Of a DNA stretch of 29,225 bases, positions 15,386 to 24,232 are shown one piece after another. Below the pieces are notes generated by a model. The model had not been told where the DNA came from and made no database searches. It saw only the letters and a program-made list of their open reading frames with translations. A program made the translations under genes and the position numbers. The stretch covers positions 1 to 29,225 of the forward strand of contig CALAQT010000044.1 of assembly GCA_937888775.1 (NCBI GenBank). Reading direction: 5' to 3'. The stretch's first letter is position 1. Each line of letters begins with the position of its first letter. The stretch is from an uncultured Actinomycetes bacterium (GTDB lineage Bacteria > Actinomycetota > Thermoleophilia > Solirubrobacterales > Solirubrobacteraceae).

Positions 15386-16642
15386 TTAGCTGCTCGGCGG
15401 GGCGTCTCCCTGGCTGCCGGCGGCACTCGGCGCGGCGGCCGGCGCCGAGCCGCCATCGGGGCCCGCGCCGAGCATGGACTTGCCAGTCTCGGGATCGAAT
15501 AGGTGCAGGTGCTCGCTGTTGAACCACAGCTCGGCCTCCTGGCCCTGGCGGACCTGACTGGCGGCCTCCAGCCGGGCGACGAGCTGGCTTCCCTCCTGGC
15601 TAGGAAGGTCGGCGGCGCCGGCGTCGTGGGCCAGTTCCTCGAGCTCCTTTGAGGAGACCTTCTCGGACTCGAGCGTGAAGTAGGCGTAGAACTCCGACCC
15701 CATCGACTCCAGCACCTCGATCTTGGTCTTGAACGTGATCCCTCGCGATTGGTCGCCGACCAGCGTCGCGTCCTCGAAGTCCTCGGGGCGCAGGCCGACG
15801 ATCACCCCGCCGCGGCCACCGCCGGGGCCCGCCTGTAGCCGGCCGCGGAGCGCGTCGGGGATCGGCACCGTCCCGATCGGCAGCTTGACGCTGTCGCCGT
15901 CCAGTTCGCCGGGGAGGAAGTTCATCGACGGGGACCCGATGAAGCCGGCCACGAACAGGTTGTTGGGCCGGCCGTAGAGCTCGCTCGGTGGGCCCACCTG
16001 CTGCAGTACGCCAGCCCGCATGACCGCGATCCGGTCGCCGAGGGTCAGCGCCTCGGTCTGATCGTGGGTGACGTAGATCGTGGTCGTCTCCAACCGCTGC
16101 TGGATCCGCGAGATCTCTGTTCGCATCTGCACGCGGAGCTTGGCGTCGAGGTTCGACAGCGGCTCGTCCATCAGGAACACGCTCGGACTGCGCACGATCG
16201 CGCGCCCCATTGCGACGCGCTGGCGTTGGCCACCCGAGAGGTTGGCCGGCTTGCGCTCCAGGTGCTGCTCGAGGTCAAGGATCCGGGCCGCCTCGTTGAC
16301 CTTCTGATCGATCTCCTGTTGCGGAGTCTTGGCCAGCTTGAGCGCGAAGCCCATGTTCTCACGCACGGTCATGTGGGGATACAGCGCGTAGTTCTGGAAC
16401 ACCATCGCGATGTCTCGATCCTTCGGCGCCTTATCGTTGACGACCTGGCCGCCGATCTTCAGCTCACCGGAGGAGATGTCCTCCAGCCCCGCCACCATCC
16501 TTAGCGCTGTCGACTTGCCGCAGCCCGACGGGCCGACGAGGATCATGAACTCGCCGTCGGCGACCTCCAGGTTCATGTCCTTGACGGCCTCATAGCCGTC
16601 GTCGTAGCGCTTGGTGATGTGCTCGAGTGCGATTTCGGCCAT
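15386..16642 (-). CDS. Sugar ABC transporter ATP-binding protein (UgpC/MsmX/MalK type)
   Basis: 418-residue ATPase that powers the carbohydrate importer encoded just upstream. It has Walker [10 protein letters not shown] (37-45), Q-loop Gln83 ([10 protein letters not shown]), signature LSGGQRQR (135-142), Walker B VFLMDEP (155-161), D-loop SNLDAKLR and H-loop His193 (VTHDQTEAL). These are hallmarks of the MalK subgroup. The C-terminal TOBE/regulatory region follows ([23 protein letters not shown]). The end is an unusual low-complexity Pro/Ala/Gly/Ser tail of about 30 residues. The ATG at 16642 has AAGGAG about 6 nt upstream. The gap to the permease stop is 9 nt, so it is the same operon. Confidence 0.95.
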   Translation of the reverse strand: MAEIALEHITKRYDDGYEAVKDMNLEVADGEFMILVGPSGCGKSTALRMVAGLEDISSGELKIGGQVVNDKAPKDRDIAMVFQNYALYPHMTVRENMGFALKLAKTPQQEIDQKVNEAARILDLEQHLERKPANLSGGQRQRVAMGRAIVRSPSVFLMDEPLSNLDAKLRVQMRTEISRIQQRLETTTIYVTHDQTEALTLGDRIAVMRAGVLQQVGPPSELYGRPNNLFVAGFIGSPSMNFLPGELDGDSVKLPIGTVPIPDALRGRLQAGPGGGRGGVIVGLRPEDFEDATLVGDQSRGITFKTKIEVLESMGSEFYAYFTLESEKVSSKELEELAHDAGAADLPSQEGSQLVARLEAASQVRQGQEAELWFNSEHLHLFDPETGKSMLGAGPDGGSAPAAAPSAAGSQGDAPPSS

Positions 16643-16651
16643 GGTTTCTCC

Positions 16652-17482
16652 TTATCCCTTGACGGCGCCCGCGGTCAGGCCGGACACGATCCGGCGCTGG
16701 AACAGGAGCACGAGAATCATCACCGGAACCGTAACGACCACCGCCGCCGCGGCGATGTCGCCGTAGGGCACGGTGAACTGTGACACACCGGGGAACGAGG
16801 AAATCGCCGCCGGTACCGTCTGCGCGGCGTCGGTGGAGGTGAGCGAGATCGCGAACACGAAGTCGTTCCAGCAGATGATGAACACGAGGATGAACGTCGT
16901 CACGATGCCGGGCGCGGCAAGCGGGACGATGACCTTGCGAAACGCCTGGAACGGTGTCGCCCCGTCGATCTGGGCCGCCTGCTCAAGCTCCCAGGGGATC
17001 TCCCGGAAGAACGACGACAGGACGAAGATCGACAGGGGCAGCGCGAACGTCATGTACGGGATGATCAGCCCCGGCCACGTGTCGTAGAGCCCGATCTGGC
17101 GCCACAGGTTGTACAGCGGGCCGACCAGCGAGATCTGCGGGAAGAACGCCACGCCAAGCGACACTCCGAGGATGACCTGCTTGCCGGGAAAGTCCAGACG
17201 GGCGATCGCATAGGCCGCCGCCGAGGCGAGGAGCACGGCCAGCGCCGTCGAGATCAGCCCGATGCCGATCGAGTTGCGCAGGGCAGATGTGAACTCACCG
17301 AGCTTGAAGATGTCGGAGTAGTTCGACAACGTCCACGCGTGTGGGATGAAGCTCCCGTCGGTGGCGGTCCCCGGTGTCTTGAGCGACAGCATCACGATCC
17401 ACACCACGGGTACCAGCGAGACGACGACCACCACCAAGACCGCCGCCGACCAACCGCCCATCTGCCGCGTGCGCTGGCTCAT
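16652..17482 (-). CDS. Carbohydrate ABC transporter permease (MalG-like)
   Basis: 276-residue inner-membrane subunit with six predicted helices, the first at about residues 12-32 ([15 protein letters not shown]). The cytoplasmic EAA loop that docks on the ATPase is at about 167-192 ([20 protein letters not shown]). Length and the [27 protein letters not shown] second helix match MalG-class permeases. The start ATG overlaps the stop of the upstream permease (ATGA, 17479-17482), a sign of translational coupling and 1:1 assembly with it. Confidence 0.93.
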   Translation of the reverse strand: MSQRTRQMGGWSAAVLVVVVVSLVPVVWIVMLSLKTPGTATDGSFIPHAWTLSNYSDIFKLGEFTSALRNSIGIGLISTALAVLLASAAAYAIARLDFPGKQVILGVSLGVAFFPQISLVGPLYNLWRQIGLYDTWPGLIIPYMTFALPLSIFVLSSFFREIPWELEQAAQIDGATPFQAFRKVIVPLAAPGIVTTFILVFIICWNDFVFAISLTSTDAAQTVPAAISSFPGVSQFTVPYGDIAAAAVVVTVPVMILVLLFQRRIVSGLTAGAVKG

Positions 17483-18417
17483 GCCTCAGACCCCCCCGGC
17501 GCGGCGGCTGCGCCGAAGCTCTTGTAGAGCGCGAGCGCGATCAGGCCGACAAGCACGAACAGGAGCACCGATACCGCCGAGCCGAGGCCGAGATTGAGCC
17601 GGTCCAGCAGCGTCGAGTAGTTCAGCATCGAGATCGACTCGGTCCCCTGAGCGCCCTGGCCGAAGATGTAGATCGTGTCGAAGATCCTGAACGCATCGAG
17701 CGCCCGGAACAGCAGCGCGACGAAGATCGCCGGCTTCATCAGCGGCAGGGTGATCCGGACGAACCGCTGCCAGGTGCTGGCGCCGTCGACCTTGGCCGCT
17801 TCGAGCAGCTCGTCGGGCACGAGCGCCAAGCCGGCCAGCAGCAGCAGCGCCATGAACGGCGTGTTCTTCCAGATCTCGGCGACGATGATCGCGACGTAGA
17901 GCCCGAACGTGTGGCTCAGCGGGTCGCTGCTCAACCCGAGCAGCTTCGGGATCCAGCCGCTGTTGAGCGAGAACGCCAGCTGCCACGAGTAGGCCGATAC
18001 GACCGCGACGATCCCGTAGGGAATCAGCGCGATCCCCCGTACCAATCCCCGGGCGAAGATCACCCGGTGCATGACCAGCGCCAGGCACATCCCGAGCACG
18101 AACTGGATCGAGACCGTGATCACGGTGATGATCGCGGTATGCAGGACGTCCTGCCACCAGACCGGGGCGCTGAGGACGTGGCCGTAGTTCGACAGGCCGA
18201 TGAACTTGTTCTCCGCCGGGAAGCGCAGGTCGGCTCGCTGCAGCGAGAGGACCACCGCGTCGATGATCGGATACGCGGTGACCGCGATCATCACGATCGC
18301 CGCGGGACCGACCAACATCGCGGCCAGGCGCCGCTCCGCGCGTGTGCGCTCGGTCAGATGACGACGTCGCCGGGGCGGCGCCGCGGTGGCCGGGGCGGCA
18401 ACGGCGCCGCTGCTCAT
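17479..18417 (-). CDS. Carbohydrate ABC transporter permease (MalF-like)
   Basis: 312-residue permease partner. A basic, Pro/Ala-rich N-terminus precedes helix 1 ([17 protein letters not shown], about 34-50). The EAA loop is [23 protein letters not shown]. The frame is open for 150 more codons upstream, but those are a shadow of the binding-protein gene. The start is ATG 18417, overlapping that gene's TGA by 4 nt (ATGA). It forms the membrane channel with the MalG-like protein. The sugar is not identifiable. Confidence 0.92.
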   Translation of the reverse strand: MSSGAVAAPATAAPPRRRRHLTERTRAERRLAAMLVGPAAIVMIAVTAYPIIDAVVLSLQRADLRFPAENKFIGLSNYGHVLSAPVWWQDVLHTAIITVITVSIQFVLGMCLALVMHRVIFARGLVRGIALIPYGIVAVVSAYSWQLAFSLNSGWIPKLLGLSSDPLSHTFGLYVAIIVAEIWKNTPFMALLLLAGLALVPDELLEAAKVDGASTWQRFVRITLPLMKPAIFVALLFRALDAFRIFDTIYIFGQGAQGTESISMLNYSTLLDRLNLGLGSAVSVLLFVLVGLIALALYKSFGAAAAPGGSEA

Positions 18418-19658
18418 AGCAGGGCCGCCGATGAGAGCGACAGCTTGATCTCGCTGCGCAGCTTGCTCACGATCGTGTTCGGATCGATGCTCGAGGTCGG
18501 GGAGAGGGCCTTCTGGATCGCCAGCGTGACGTCGGCGTAGGCGGGCGTCTGCGGACGGATGCCGTAGGTCTCGAGCTGGGACTTGATCAGCGAGTGGAAC
18601 GGGTATGCCTTGTCGAAGGCCGGATCTGCATAGATGCTCGTGGCCACTGGGGCGAGCCCTCCCTTGATCGCGTCGGTCTTCTGGTTGGCGGGTCCGATCA
18701 GGCACTGCTCGGCCTCGAAGGCGAGCTGCGGATGCTGGGAGTGAGACGAGACCCCGAGGTTGTAACCGCCGATCGACACGTGTGGAGCAATGCCCGGGAC
18801 CACCTCGGGAAACAGCGCGTATCCCATCTGCGCGCCGATCTTCGGGGTGTCGGTGTGCGCGGCTGACCACACGAATGGATAGTTGATCTGGAACGCGGCC
18901 ACACCGTTCTCAAATGCGGTCTCCGACGGCCCCTCCTGGGCGACGTTCAGCGACGGGTCGGCCGGCGGCGAGTTCGCGAGCCTGCGCATGATCACGGCAG
19001 CCGTCTTGGCGGCCGGACCGATCACGACCTTGTCGTTGGCGGAGATGATCTGGCCGCCCGCCGAGTTGACCATCGAGTTGAACCAGACCGTGAGGCCCTC
19101 ATACTGGGCGCCCTGCTCCTCGATGTAGTGGGGCTTGCCCTCCTTGGCCAGCTGGATCGCGTCGTCGATCATCTGGTTCCAGGTCGTGGGCGGGTTGGGA
19201 ACGAGATCCTTGCGGTACCAGAGCAGCTCCGTGTTGGAGTTGATCGGCACGGCCCAGAGCTTGCCCTGCCAGGTGGCGGTCTTGACCGGCCCGGCGAGGT
19301 CCTCGCTGCGGATCTGGGCCGCCAGCGATGCCGGCACCGGACGAATCCACTGGGCGGTGGCGAACTCGGCCGTCCAGTCGACGTCCATCGCCAGGATGTC
19401 GATCGAGGGATCGTCGGCGGCCAGGCGGCGCACGAGCGAGACGCGCTGCTGGTCAGACGATGTGGAGAGGAAGTTGATGTTGATCGTGTACTTGCCGCCC
19501 GAGGCCTTGGAGCAGTCGGCGGCCGCCTTGGCGAACGAACCGGACGGCTCGGGGAACACGTACCAGTTGAGCGCCACCGGTCCCTTGCTGGAGCCGCCAC
19601 ACGCGGCCAGCGCGATCACGCTGAAGGCAACACTCAGAATCGTCGCGACATGGCGCAC
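18414..19658 (-). CDS. Sugar-binding lipoprotein, extracellular solute-binding family 1
   Basis: 414-residue substrate receptor of the importer, first gene of its operon. A lipoprotein signal is clear: a short basic start, hydrophobic ILSVAFSVIAL, and the lipobox LAAC with Cys20 followed by GGSSKG. Typical SBP_bac_1 motifs follow, including DILAMDVDWTAEFATAQWI, WAVPINSNTELLWYRKDL and FENGVAAFQINYPFVWSA. The start is GTG 19658, about 9 nt after GGGAGAGGGAC. In a monoderm actinomycete it would sit on the outer face of the membrane and hand its ligand to the two permeases. Motifs point to an oligosaccharide or trehalose/maltose-like ligand, but this is only family-level inference. Confidence 0.93.
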   Translation of the reverse strand: MRHVATILSVAFSVIALAACGGSSKGPVALNWYVFPEPSGSFAKAAADCSKASGGKYTININFLSTSSDQQRVSLVRRLAADDPSIDILAMDVDWTAEFATAQWIRPVPASLAAQIRSEDLAGPVKTATWQGKLWAVPINSNTELLWYRKDLVPNPPTTWNQMIDDAIQLAKEGKPHYIEEQGAQYEGLTVWFNSMVNSAGGQIISANDKVVIGPAAKTAAVIMRRLANSPPADPSLNVAQEGPSETAFENGVAAFQINYPFVWSAAHTDTPKIGAQMGYALFPEVVPGIAPHVSIGGYNLGVSSHSQHPQLAFEAEQCLIGPANQKTDAIKGGLAPVATSIYADPAFDKAYPFHSLIKSQLETYGIRPQTPAYADVTLAIQKALSPTSSIDPNTIVSKLRSEIKLSLSSAALL

Positions 19659-19746
19659 GAACTAGTCCCTCTCCCTTGCTTCTCTCTCTCCTCGCCGGAT
19701 CCTAAAGGTTCCGTCAAGCCGACCTGAGCGCTCATACCCACGTTCT

Positions 19747-20496
19747 TCAGGTGCTAACCAGCACTTGATCAAGCCGCGTCGCGCACAACGCACAGCGACC
19801 CCAATCGAATGGCCGCGTGATCGCGCGCAGGCGCCGATCGTTCTGATGCCATTCGCGGTTGAGGTGGCGGCCGATGACCACGACGGCCACCGGCCCGGCC
19901 CCCGCCGCCTTGAGCGCCGCCGCTGCGCTCCGGGCATTGGCGCCGGTCGTCCAGGTGTCGTCGATCAGCAGCACCGGTGCGCCGCTCAGGTTCCGGGTTG
20001 CCTCGTACTTGCGGGCGTCGAACGCGCGGCCCTCGATCGCGATGTCGGTGCGTCTGAGCAGCCGCTCGTGCCTGACTCTGGTGGGCCCGACGAGCTCTGA
20101 GACGATCCAGCGCAGCGGCTGATCCCGATCCCGCAGCGGATCGCTGGACGGCACGGTGGCGACCAACGAAAAAGCCTGCACGCCAGCCGCCGCGGCGACG
20201 CATGGCTCGTGGGCGCTCAGCGCTCGCCACAGCACGGCCGCCAACCCGACGCCCAGCCGTCGCGCGGCGTGACCCTGGGTCCGCTTGTAGCGCGCCAGCG
20301 CGTGGTGTAACTGCTCGTGCGCCACGCTGTAGGAGATCGGCGCCACGGCGTCGAGCCACTCGGGCCGGCGCGCGCACCCGAAGCAGCGGTCATAGCCGTC
20401 GGTGAAGTCGAAGCACACTCTGCACACGCCCGGACCGGCCCGCGGCCCGAACATGAAGTTCGAGTACAGATCGCTCAGCTCGGCGATCGAGGCCAT
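19747..20496 (-). CDS. ComF-family phosphoribosyltransferase-like protein
   Basis: 249 residues with the ComFC layout. A zinc-ribbon-like C25-x2-C28 ... C38-x2-C41 at the N-terminus is followed by a phosphoribosyltransferase domain with the PRPP loop VLLIDDTWTTGA (175-186). An extra C-x2-C (RCALCATRL) lies near the C-terminus. It begins 7 nt after the dprA stop on the same strand, so the pair is likely co-transcribed. ComF and DprA homologues both serve uptake and recombination of single-stranded DNA in naturally competent bacteria, which supports that role here. No comEC or comEA is in the window. The ATG at 20496 lacks a strong ribosome site. Confidence 0.85.
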   Translation of the reverse strand: MASIAELSDLYSNFMFGPRAGPGVCRVCFDFTDGYDRCFGCARRPEWLDAVAPISYSVAHEQLHHALARYKRTQGHAARRLGVGLAAVLWRALSAHEPCVAAAAGVQAFSLVATVPSSDPLRDRDQPLRWIVSELVGPTRVRHERLLRRTDIAIEGRAFDARKYEATRNLSGAPVLLIDDTWTTGANARSAAAALKAAGAGPVAVVVIGRHLNREWHQNDRRLRAITRPFDWGRCALCATRLDQVLVST

Positions 20497-20503
20497 GCCG
20501 GCG

Positions 20504-21388
20504 TCAGGCGACCAGCGCGTCTGGGTCGCTCAGGCGCTGCACCGCTGAGACCGCCTCGGCCGCAGAGCAGACCACGTGCACCCCGGGCCGCGACGACAGT
20601 TCCCGGGCCCACGCCTGCTCGAGCAGCGACTCGATCAGCAGCACGGGCCTCCCGTGGGCCAGCGCAAAGCGGGCCTGCGACCGGGCGCCGCTGGTCTGCG
20701 ACGCCTCGACGATCACCGTCGCCAACGAGAGCCCGGACATCAGCGCGTTGCGCATCGGAAAGCTGCGCCGGCTCGGCGCGGCGTCGGGCCAGAACTGCGA
20801 CACCACCGCGCATTCGCAGGCAATGCGACGCTGAAGCGCGGAGTTCTGCGGGGGATAGCAGCGGGTCAGTCCGGTGCCGATCACCGCCACCGTGCGCCCG
20901 CCGGCGGCCAGGGCCGCGGCGTGGGCAGCGGTGTCGATCCCCGCGGCCAGCCCGGAGACGACGGCATAACCGGCGGCGACCAGGTGCTCGACGATCTGTC
21001 CGGCGGACCGCGTTCCACGTCCGGTCGCTTCCCGGGATCCGATCACCGCCACGGATCGGTCGTCACGGGCCAGCAAACTGCCCGCGACGAAGATCAGCGG
21101 CGGTCGGTCAAAAACGGCGCGCAGGTTGTCCGGATACTCCGCGTCGAGCACCGTCAGCACCCGGATGCCCTGCGCTTTCCAGCCGGCGATCTCAGCCGCC
21201 GCGGTGTGAATTCGAAAGTCATCGTCTGGCTCAAAGAGCCGTGGGGATGCCTCGATCCGCCCCCGCTCTTGCTCGAGCACCGCGCGCGCGCTACCAGCGT
21301 CCTCCACCAGTTCGGCGTACTCGCGCCACGGGCGGCTGCCGGTGCGAAGCAGCGCGATCAGTGCGGCGCTCTCGCTGAAAGGCACCAT
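20504..21388 (-). CDS. dprA: DNA-processing protein DprA
   Basis: 294-residue Rossmann-like single-stranded-DNA-binding protein that loads RecA during transformation (family knowledge). Seen: VIGSREATGRGT (115-126), VSGLAAGIDTAAH (144-156), VIGTGLTRCYPPQN (169-182), and the FPMRNALMSGLS block (210-221), in which the usual FPxRNRxI is FPMRNALM. IVEASQTSGARSQARFAL then closes the core. The N-terminal helical part is shortened and no C-terminal winged helix remains, so it is at the short end of the family. It lies directly upstream of the ComF-like gene. The ATG at 21388 is accepted without a strong ribosome site. Confidence 0.92.
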   Translation of the reverse strand: MVPFSESAALIALLRTGSRPWREYAELVEDAGSARAVLEQERGRIEASPRLFEPDDDFRIHTAAAEIAGWKAQGIRVLTVLDAEYPDNLRAVFDRPPLIFVAGSLLARDDRSVAVIGSREATGRGTRSAGQIVEHLVAAGYAVVSGLAAGIDTAAHAAALAAGGRTVAVIGTGLTRCYPPQNSALQRRIACECAVVSQFWPDAAPSRRSFPMRNALMSGLSLATVIVEASQTSGARSQARFALAHGRPVLLIESLLEQAWARELSSRPGVHVVCSAAEAVSAVQRLSDPDALVA

Positions 21389-21533
21389 CGAGGTTCAGGC
21401 TAACGGGCGCGACCGACGCTCAAGAACGGCGGCACGGCGCGCGTGACCCTAACTGGCCCGCGGTCTGGGCCGGCTCGAGCCCCCCGAAGGCTCGTAGACT
21501 CTTTTCGAGGGTCGGCGAGGAGGGGAGCATGTC

Positions 21534-21953
21534 ATGAATTCGAAGGACCGTGGGCTCTCGATCTCGCTCTCGATCTCGCTTATGCGCGCAGTGCCGGACG
21601 CGCCAACCGCTGTCGACTGGTACAAGCGGGCGATCGATGCGACCGAGCTGTGGAACCTCGGTACGGTCGTGGGTCTGGAGGTCGACGGCGCACCGTTCTT
21701 CCTCGCCCAGCCGGCCGGCCACGGTTGGGACAGTCCCGCGGCGATCGGCACCACAACGGCGAGAATCGAGGTGTTCGTCGACGATCCCGACTCATTCGTC
21801 GAGCGTGCGGTACAAGCTGGGGCGACCGGGATCATCGATGGCATCCAGGACCATCAAACGCCGTGGGGTAAGCACCGGCAGGGCGGCTTTCACGATCCAT
21901 TCGGACACCTGTGGCTCGTGGGAGACAGATCTCCGCTGCGACGTCTTCCGTAA
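21534..21953 (+). CDS. VOC-superfamily protein (glyoxalase/bleomycin-resistance fold)
   Basis: 139 residues forming the paired beta-alpha-beta-beta-beta modules of the vicinal-oxygen-chelate fold. Visible pieces are APTAVDWYKRAIDATELWNLG, FFLAQPAGHGWDSP, IEVFVDDPDSFVERAVQAGA and the C-terminal FHDPFGHLWLVGDR, typical of PhnB/YdeI-like members. The start at ATG 21534 follows GGAGGGGAG. The stop overlaps the next gene's ATG (TAATG at 21951), so both are translated together. Members bind drugs or act on small molecules; no specific substrate can be assigned. Confidence 0.88.
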   Translation: MNSKDRGLSISLSISLMRAVPDAPTAVDWYKRAIDATELWNLGTVVGLEVDGAPFFLAQPAGHGWDSPAAIGTTTARIEVFVDDPDSFVERAVQAGATGIIDGIQDHQTPWGKHRQGGFHDPFGHLWLVGDRSPLRRLP

Positions 21954-22699
21954 TGACCACAGGCACACCGATGGCGATCGATCTCCGGCGGCCCAAATCG
22001 GTGGGAGGGGTCCTCGGTGACGCCCTGCGTTGCTACGCGCGATACCCGGTGCTGTTCGCGGTTCTGGCGCTGGGTGTGGTGGTGCCGTACACGCTGATCG
22101 TGCTTGTGGCGAACGGGGCTGCCCCTCTCGGCCGGCAACATGGAGGCGCGACGGCGGTGCTGATCCTGCTTCTGCTTGACCTGTTGATCGTGACGCCGCT
22201 GATCTCGGCGCTCTTTATCCACGCATTGGTCGCGGTCGGTGAGGGGCGACAGCCGAGGCTGCTCGAAGTTGCCGCGCTGGGCGTCCGGGTGCTGCCGGTC
22301 GTAGCCGCCGCCGAGGTCGTTGCCGGTATCGCGACCGGGGTCGGGTTCCTGCTGCTGATCGTTCCCGGCGTGTTCCTCTTGATTCGCTGGGCAGTCGTGG
22401 CCCAAGCCGCGGCGATCGAACGCGGCGACTGGCTGGGTGCGCTCCGTCGCAGCGGCGAGCTCACAGCCGGTAACTACCTTCACGTGCTCGCCGTCCTGGT
22501 CATCGTCGGCTTGATCGCCCTCGCTTTGGAGCAGGCGGGAGCTGCCATCGTCGGAACCAGCGCCAACGTCCCCCAGGTAGTGGTCGTCATCGCGCTCCTG
22601 ACGATCACCCGGTCGTTCGTAGCGTTGACAACGGCGGTCCTGTACTTCGATCTCGTGGCGCGCAAGAGCCGGCTGACCCCTTCCGCAAAGCTCCTCTAG
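21953..22699 (+). CDS. Multi-pass membrane protein of unknown function
   Basis: 248 residues with about five or six hydrophobic helices (about 32-53, 66-92, 112-150, 176-197, 206-232). The conserved-looking cytoplasmic segment WAVVAQAAAIERGDWLGALRRSGELTAGNY recalls the membrane domain found in YciC/DUF975-like proteins (pattern-level resemblance). The start is ATG 21953, whose A ends the stop of the VOC gene. Together they could form a small detoxification unit, but nothing in the sequence proves it. A C-terminal Lys/Arg tail should be cytoplasmic. Confidence 0.8.
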   Translation: MTTGTPMAIDLRRPKSVGGVLGDALRCYARYPVLFAVLALGVVVPYTLIVLVANGAAPLGRQHGGATAVLILLLLDLLIVTPLISALFIHALVAVGEGRQPRLLEVAALGVRVLPVVAAAEVVAGIATGVGFLLLIVPGVFLLIRWAVVAQAAAIERGDWLGALRRSGELTAGNYLHVLAVLVIVGLIALALEQAGAAIVGTSANVPQVVVVIALLTITRSFVALTTAVLYFDLVARKSRLTPSAKLL

Positions 22700-22921
22700 A
22701 CAAGTCGTCCTCGGCAACAAATCTCCAATCCGCTGAGAATCCGCTTACAGTCGGTTGCGGACGGTCGCCAACTAGTCGACTCTTCGCTGGTTGACCAGCC
22801 GACGATTGGCTTCCGCCTGAGCGGTTCTCGGCGTTCGGCCGAGTTCAGGTCCGCTTCTAAAGGGAGTTGGGCCCAAGGACGCTGCGGTCCGGGGGCTTTG
22901 GCGCCCACCCGGAGGTCACTC

Positions 22922-23071
22922 ATGCAAACCGGACTACACGTTGTCGGCGTGGGGTTTCAGAGATTAGGAATCGTGGCCGCGGGCGTCGTGCTCGGCGGCG
23001 TCCTCGCATACGCGCTGCTGGTGTTTGCGATGGTCGTCATCCAAGCAGCTGCCGCGTTTGGGCAGCAGTAG
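22922..23071 (+). CDS. 49-residue single-pass membrane microprotein
   Basis: A short gene with a strong ribosome site (GGAGG, then 6 nt, then ATG at 22922). It encodes a 49-residue peptide: a short N-terminus MQTGLHVVGVGFQRLG, one long hydrophobic helix (about 17-44, IVAAGVVLGGVLAYALLVFAM and onward) and the polar end FGQQ. The stop at 23069-23071 is 10 nt before the oxidoreductase ATG at 23082, so it appears to lead that operon. I do not recognise it. Its position suggests a membrane-anchored helper of the desaturase system (inference). Confidence 0.6.
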   Translation: MQTGLHVVGVGFQRLGIVAAGVVLGGVLAYALLVFAMVVIQAAAAFGQQ

Positions 23072-23081
23072 GAGTCGGTTG

Positions 23082-24200
23082 ATGGCTGAGCGCGGCGCAC
23101 TGCCCGCTGTGCCTGCCAGGAGGCGCGTGATGCTGAGGGCGGCGCGTGCGTTCTTTACGCCGCTGCTGCCCGACGACTACCTGGAGATGATCAACCCCGT
23201 GTGGTCGACGCGAGAGCTGCGCGGGCGAATCGTGCGGATCGAGCTCGAGACGCGAGATGCCGCCACGGTGACGATCAAGCCCGGCTGGGCGTGGCCCGGG
23301 CACAGGCCGGGTCAGTATCTGCGGGTTGGCATCGTCGTTGACGGTGTGCACCACTGGCGTGCGTACTTGATCACTTCTGATCCCGGGCGCCCTGATGGCT
23401 GCATCAGCATCACACCGAAGCTCGTCGAGACGTCGAGACGTCGAGACGGGTGCGGTGTCGCAGTACCTCGTGCGCGGGGCGAAGCCGGGCGTGATCGTCC
23501 GACTCGGCGGCGTGGAAGGGACGTTCACGCTGCCCGACCGGCTGCCGGCCAAGCTGCTGTTGATCAGCGCAGCCATGGATCACGCCGATCATGAGCATGC
23601 TGCGAAGCCTGGATCGTGGCGGCGCGCTTACTGACGTGACGCACCTGCATTCGGCGCGGACTGCCGACGATGTGATCTTCGGCAGAGTACTGCGTGACCT
23701 CGCCCGCCGGAGCACAAGCTTTCGCCTGCACGAGCAGCTGACCTCGGTAATGGGCCGCATCGGCCCCGGTGATCTAGACCGCCTGTGTCCCGACTGGCGC
23801 GAGCGCGAGACCTTCCTCTCGGGACCGGTAGCGATGCTCGACGCCACCAGCGACTACTTCAAGGCCGAGCTTGGCCATTGTGATCGACTTCACCTCGAGC
23901 ACTTCCAGCCGTATCTCGACGGCGCGGCGGGCGAGAAGGGTGCCGGCGGAGCGATCCGGTTCTGCTCGAGTGACTTGGATGCGCTCAGTGACGGGGGCCG
24001 AGCCGATTCTGCTCGCGGGCGAGCAGGTCGGCGCGACACTGCCGTTCGGTTGCCGGATGGGGATCTGTCACACCTGTGTCGGGCGGTTGCGTTCAGGCCG
24101 GGTCCGCGACCTGCGCACCGGTGAGGTACACGGGCAGGCTGGCGAGATGGTCCGCACCTGCATCAACGCGCCCGAGGGCGCGGTCGAGATCGAACTCTGA
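23082..24200 (+). pseudogene. Broken desaturase-partner oxidoreductase (FAD/NAD/2Fe-2S)
   Basis: Across three frames the translation matches the ferredoxin-reductase-type electron donor of acyl desaturases (Rv3230c type). Pieces in order: MINPVWSTRELRGRIV, GQYLRVGIVVDGVHHWRAY (FAD), GVEGTFTLPDRLPAKLLLISA (NAD), HLHSARTADDVIFG, RLCPDWRERE, and the 2Fe-2S C-x4-C-x2-C in PFGCRMGICHTCVG. Lesion 1 is at 23424-23447: three copies of GTCGAGAC where one copy reads through, net +16. Lesion 2 is at about 23570-23577: GCAGCCATGGATC replaces the GSGITP-coding stretch, net -2. Lesion 3 is at 23993-23997: five Gs where four fit, net +1. The total is +15, so the end returns to the first frame, but translation from 23082 stops at 23594. 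Confidence 0.85.
23424..23447 (+). repeat. Three tandem copies of the 8-bp unit GTCGAGAC in the oxidoreductase
   Basis: Perfect copies at 23424-23431, 23432-23439 and 23440-23447. One copy gives an open KLVETGAVSQYLV; three copies shift the frame. Four copies would again be in frame locally. This is the signature of slipped-strand expansion. Confidence 0.9.
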
Positions 24201-24232
24201 ACAACGACTTATCAATGACCGGAGAACCCCAC

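Noticed and set aside
18418..18870. 150-codon upstream extension of the MalF-like frame
   Set aside because: Shadow of the binding-protein gene; ATG 18417 overlaps that gene's stop.
19660..19746. TTGACG upstream of the sugar-binding protein gene as a -35 box
   Set aside because: No -10 hexamer at acceptable spacing; not reported as a promoter.
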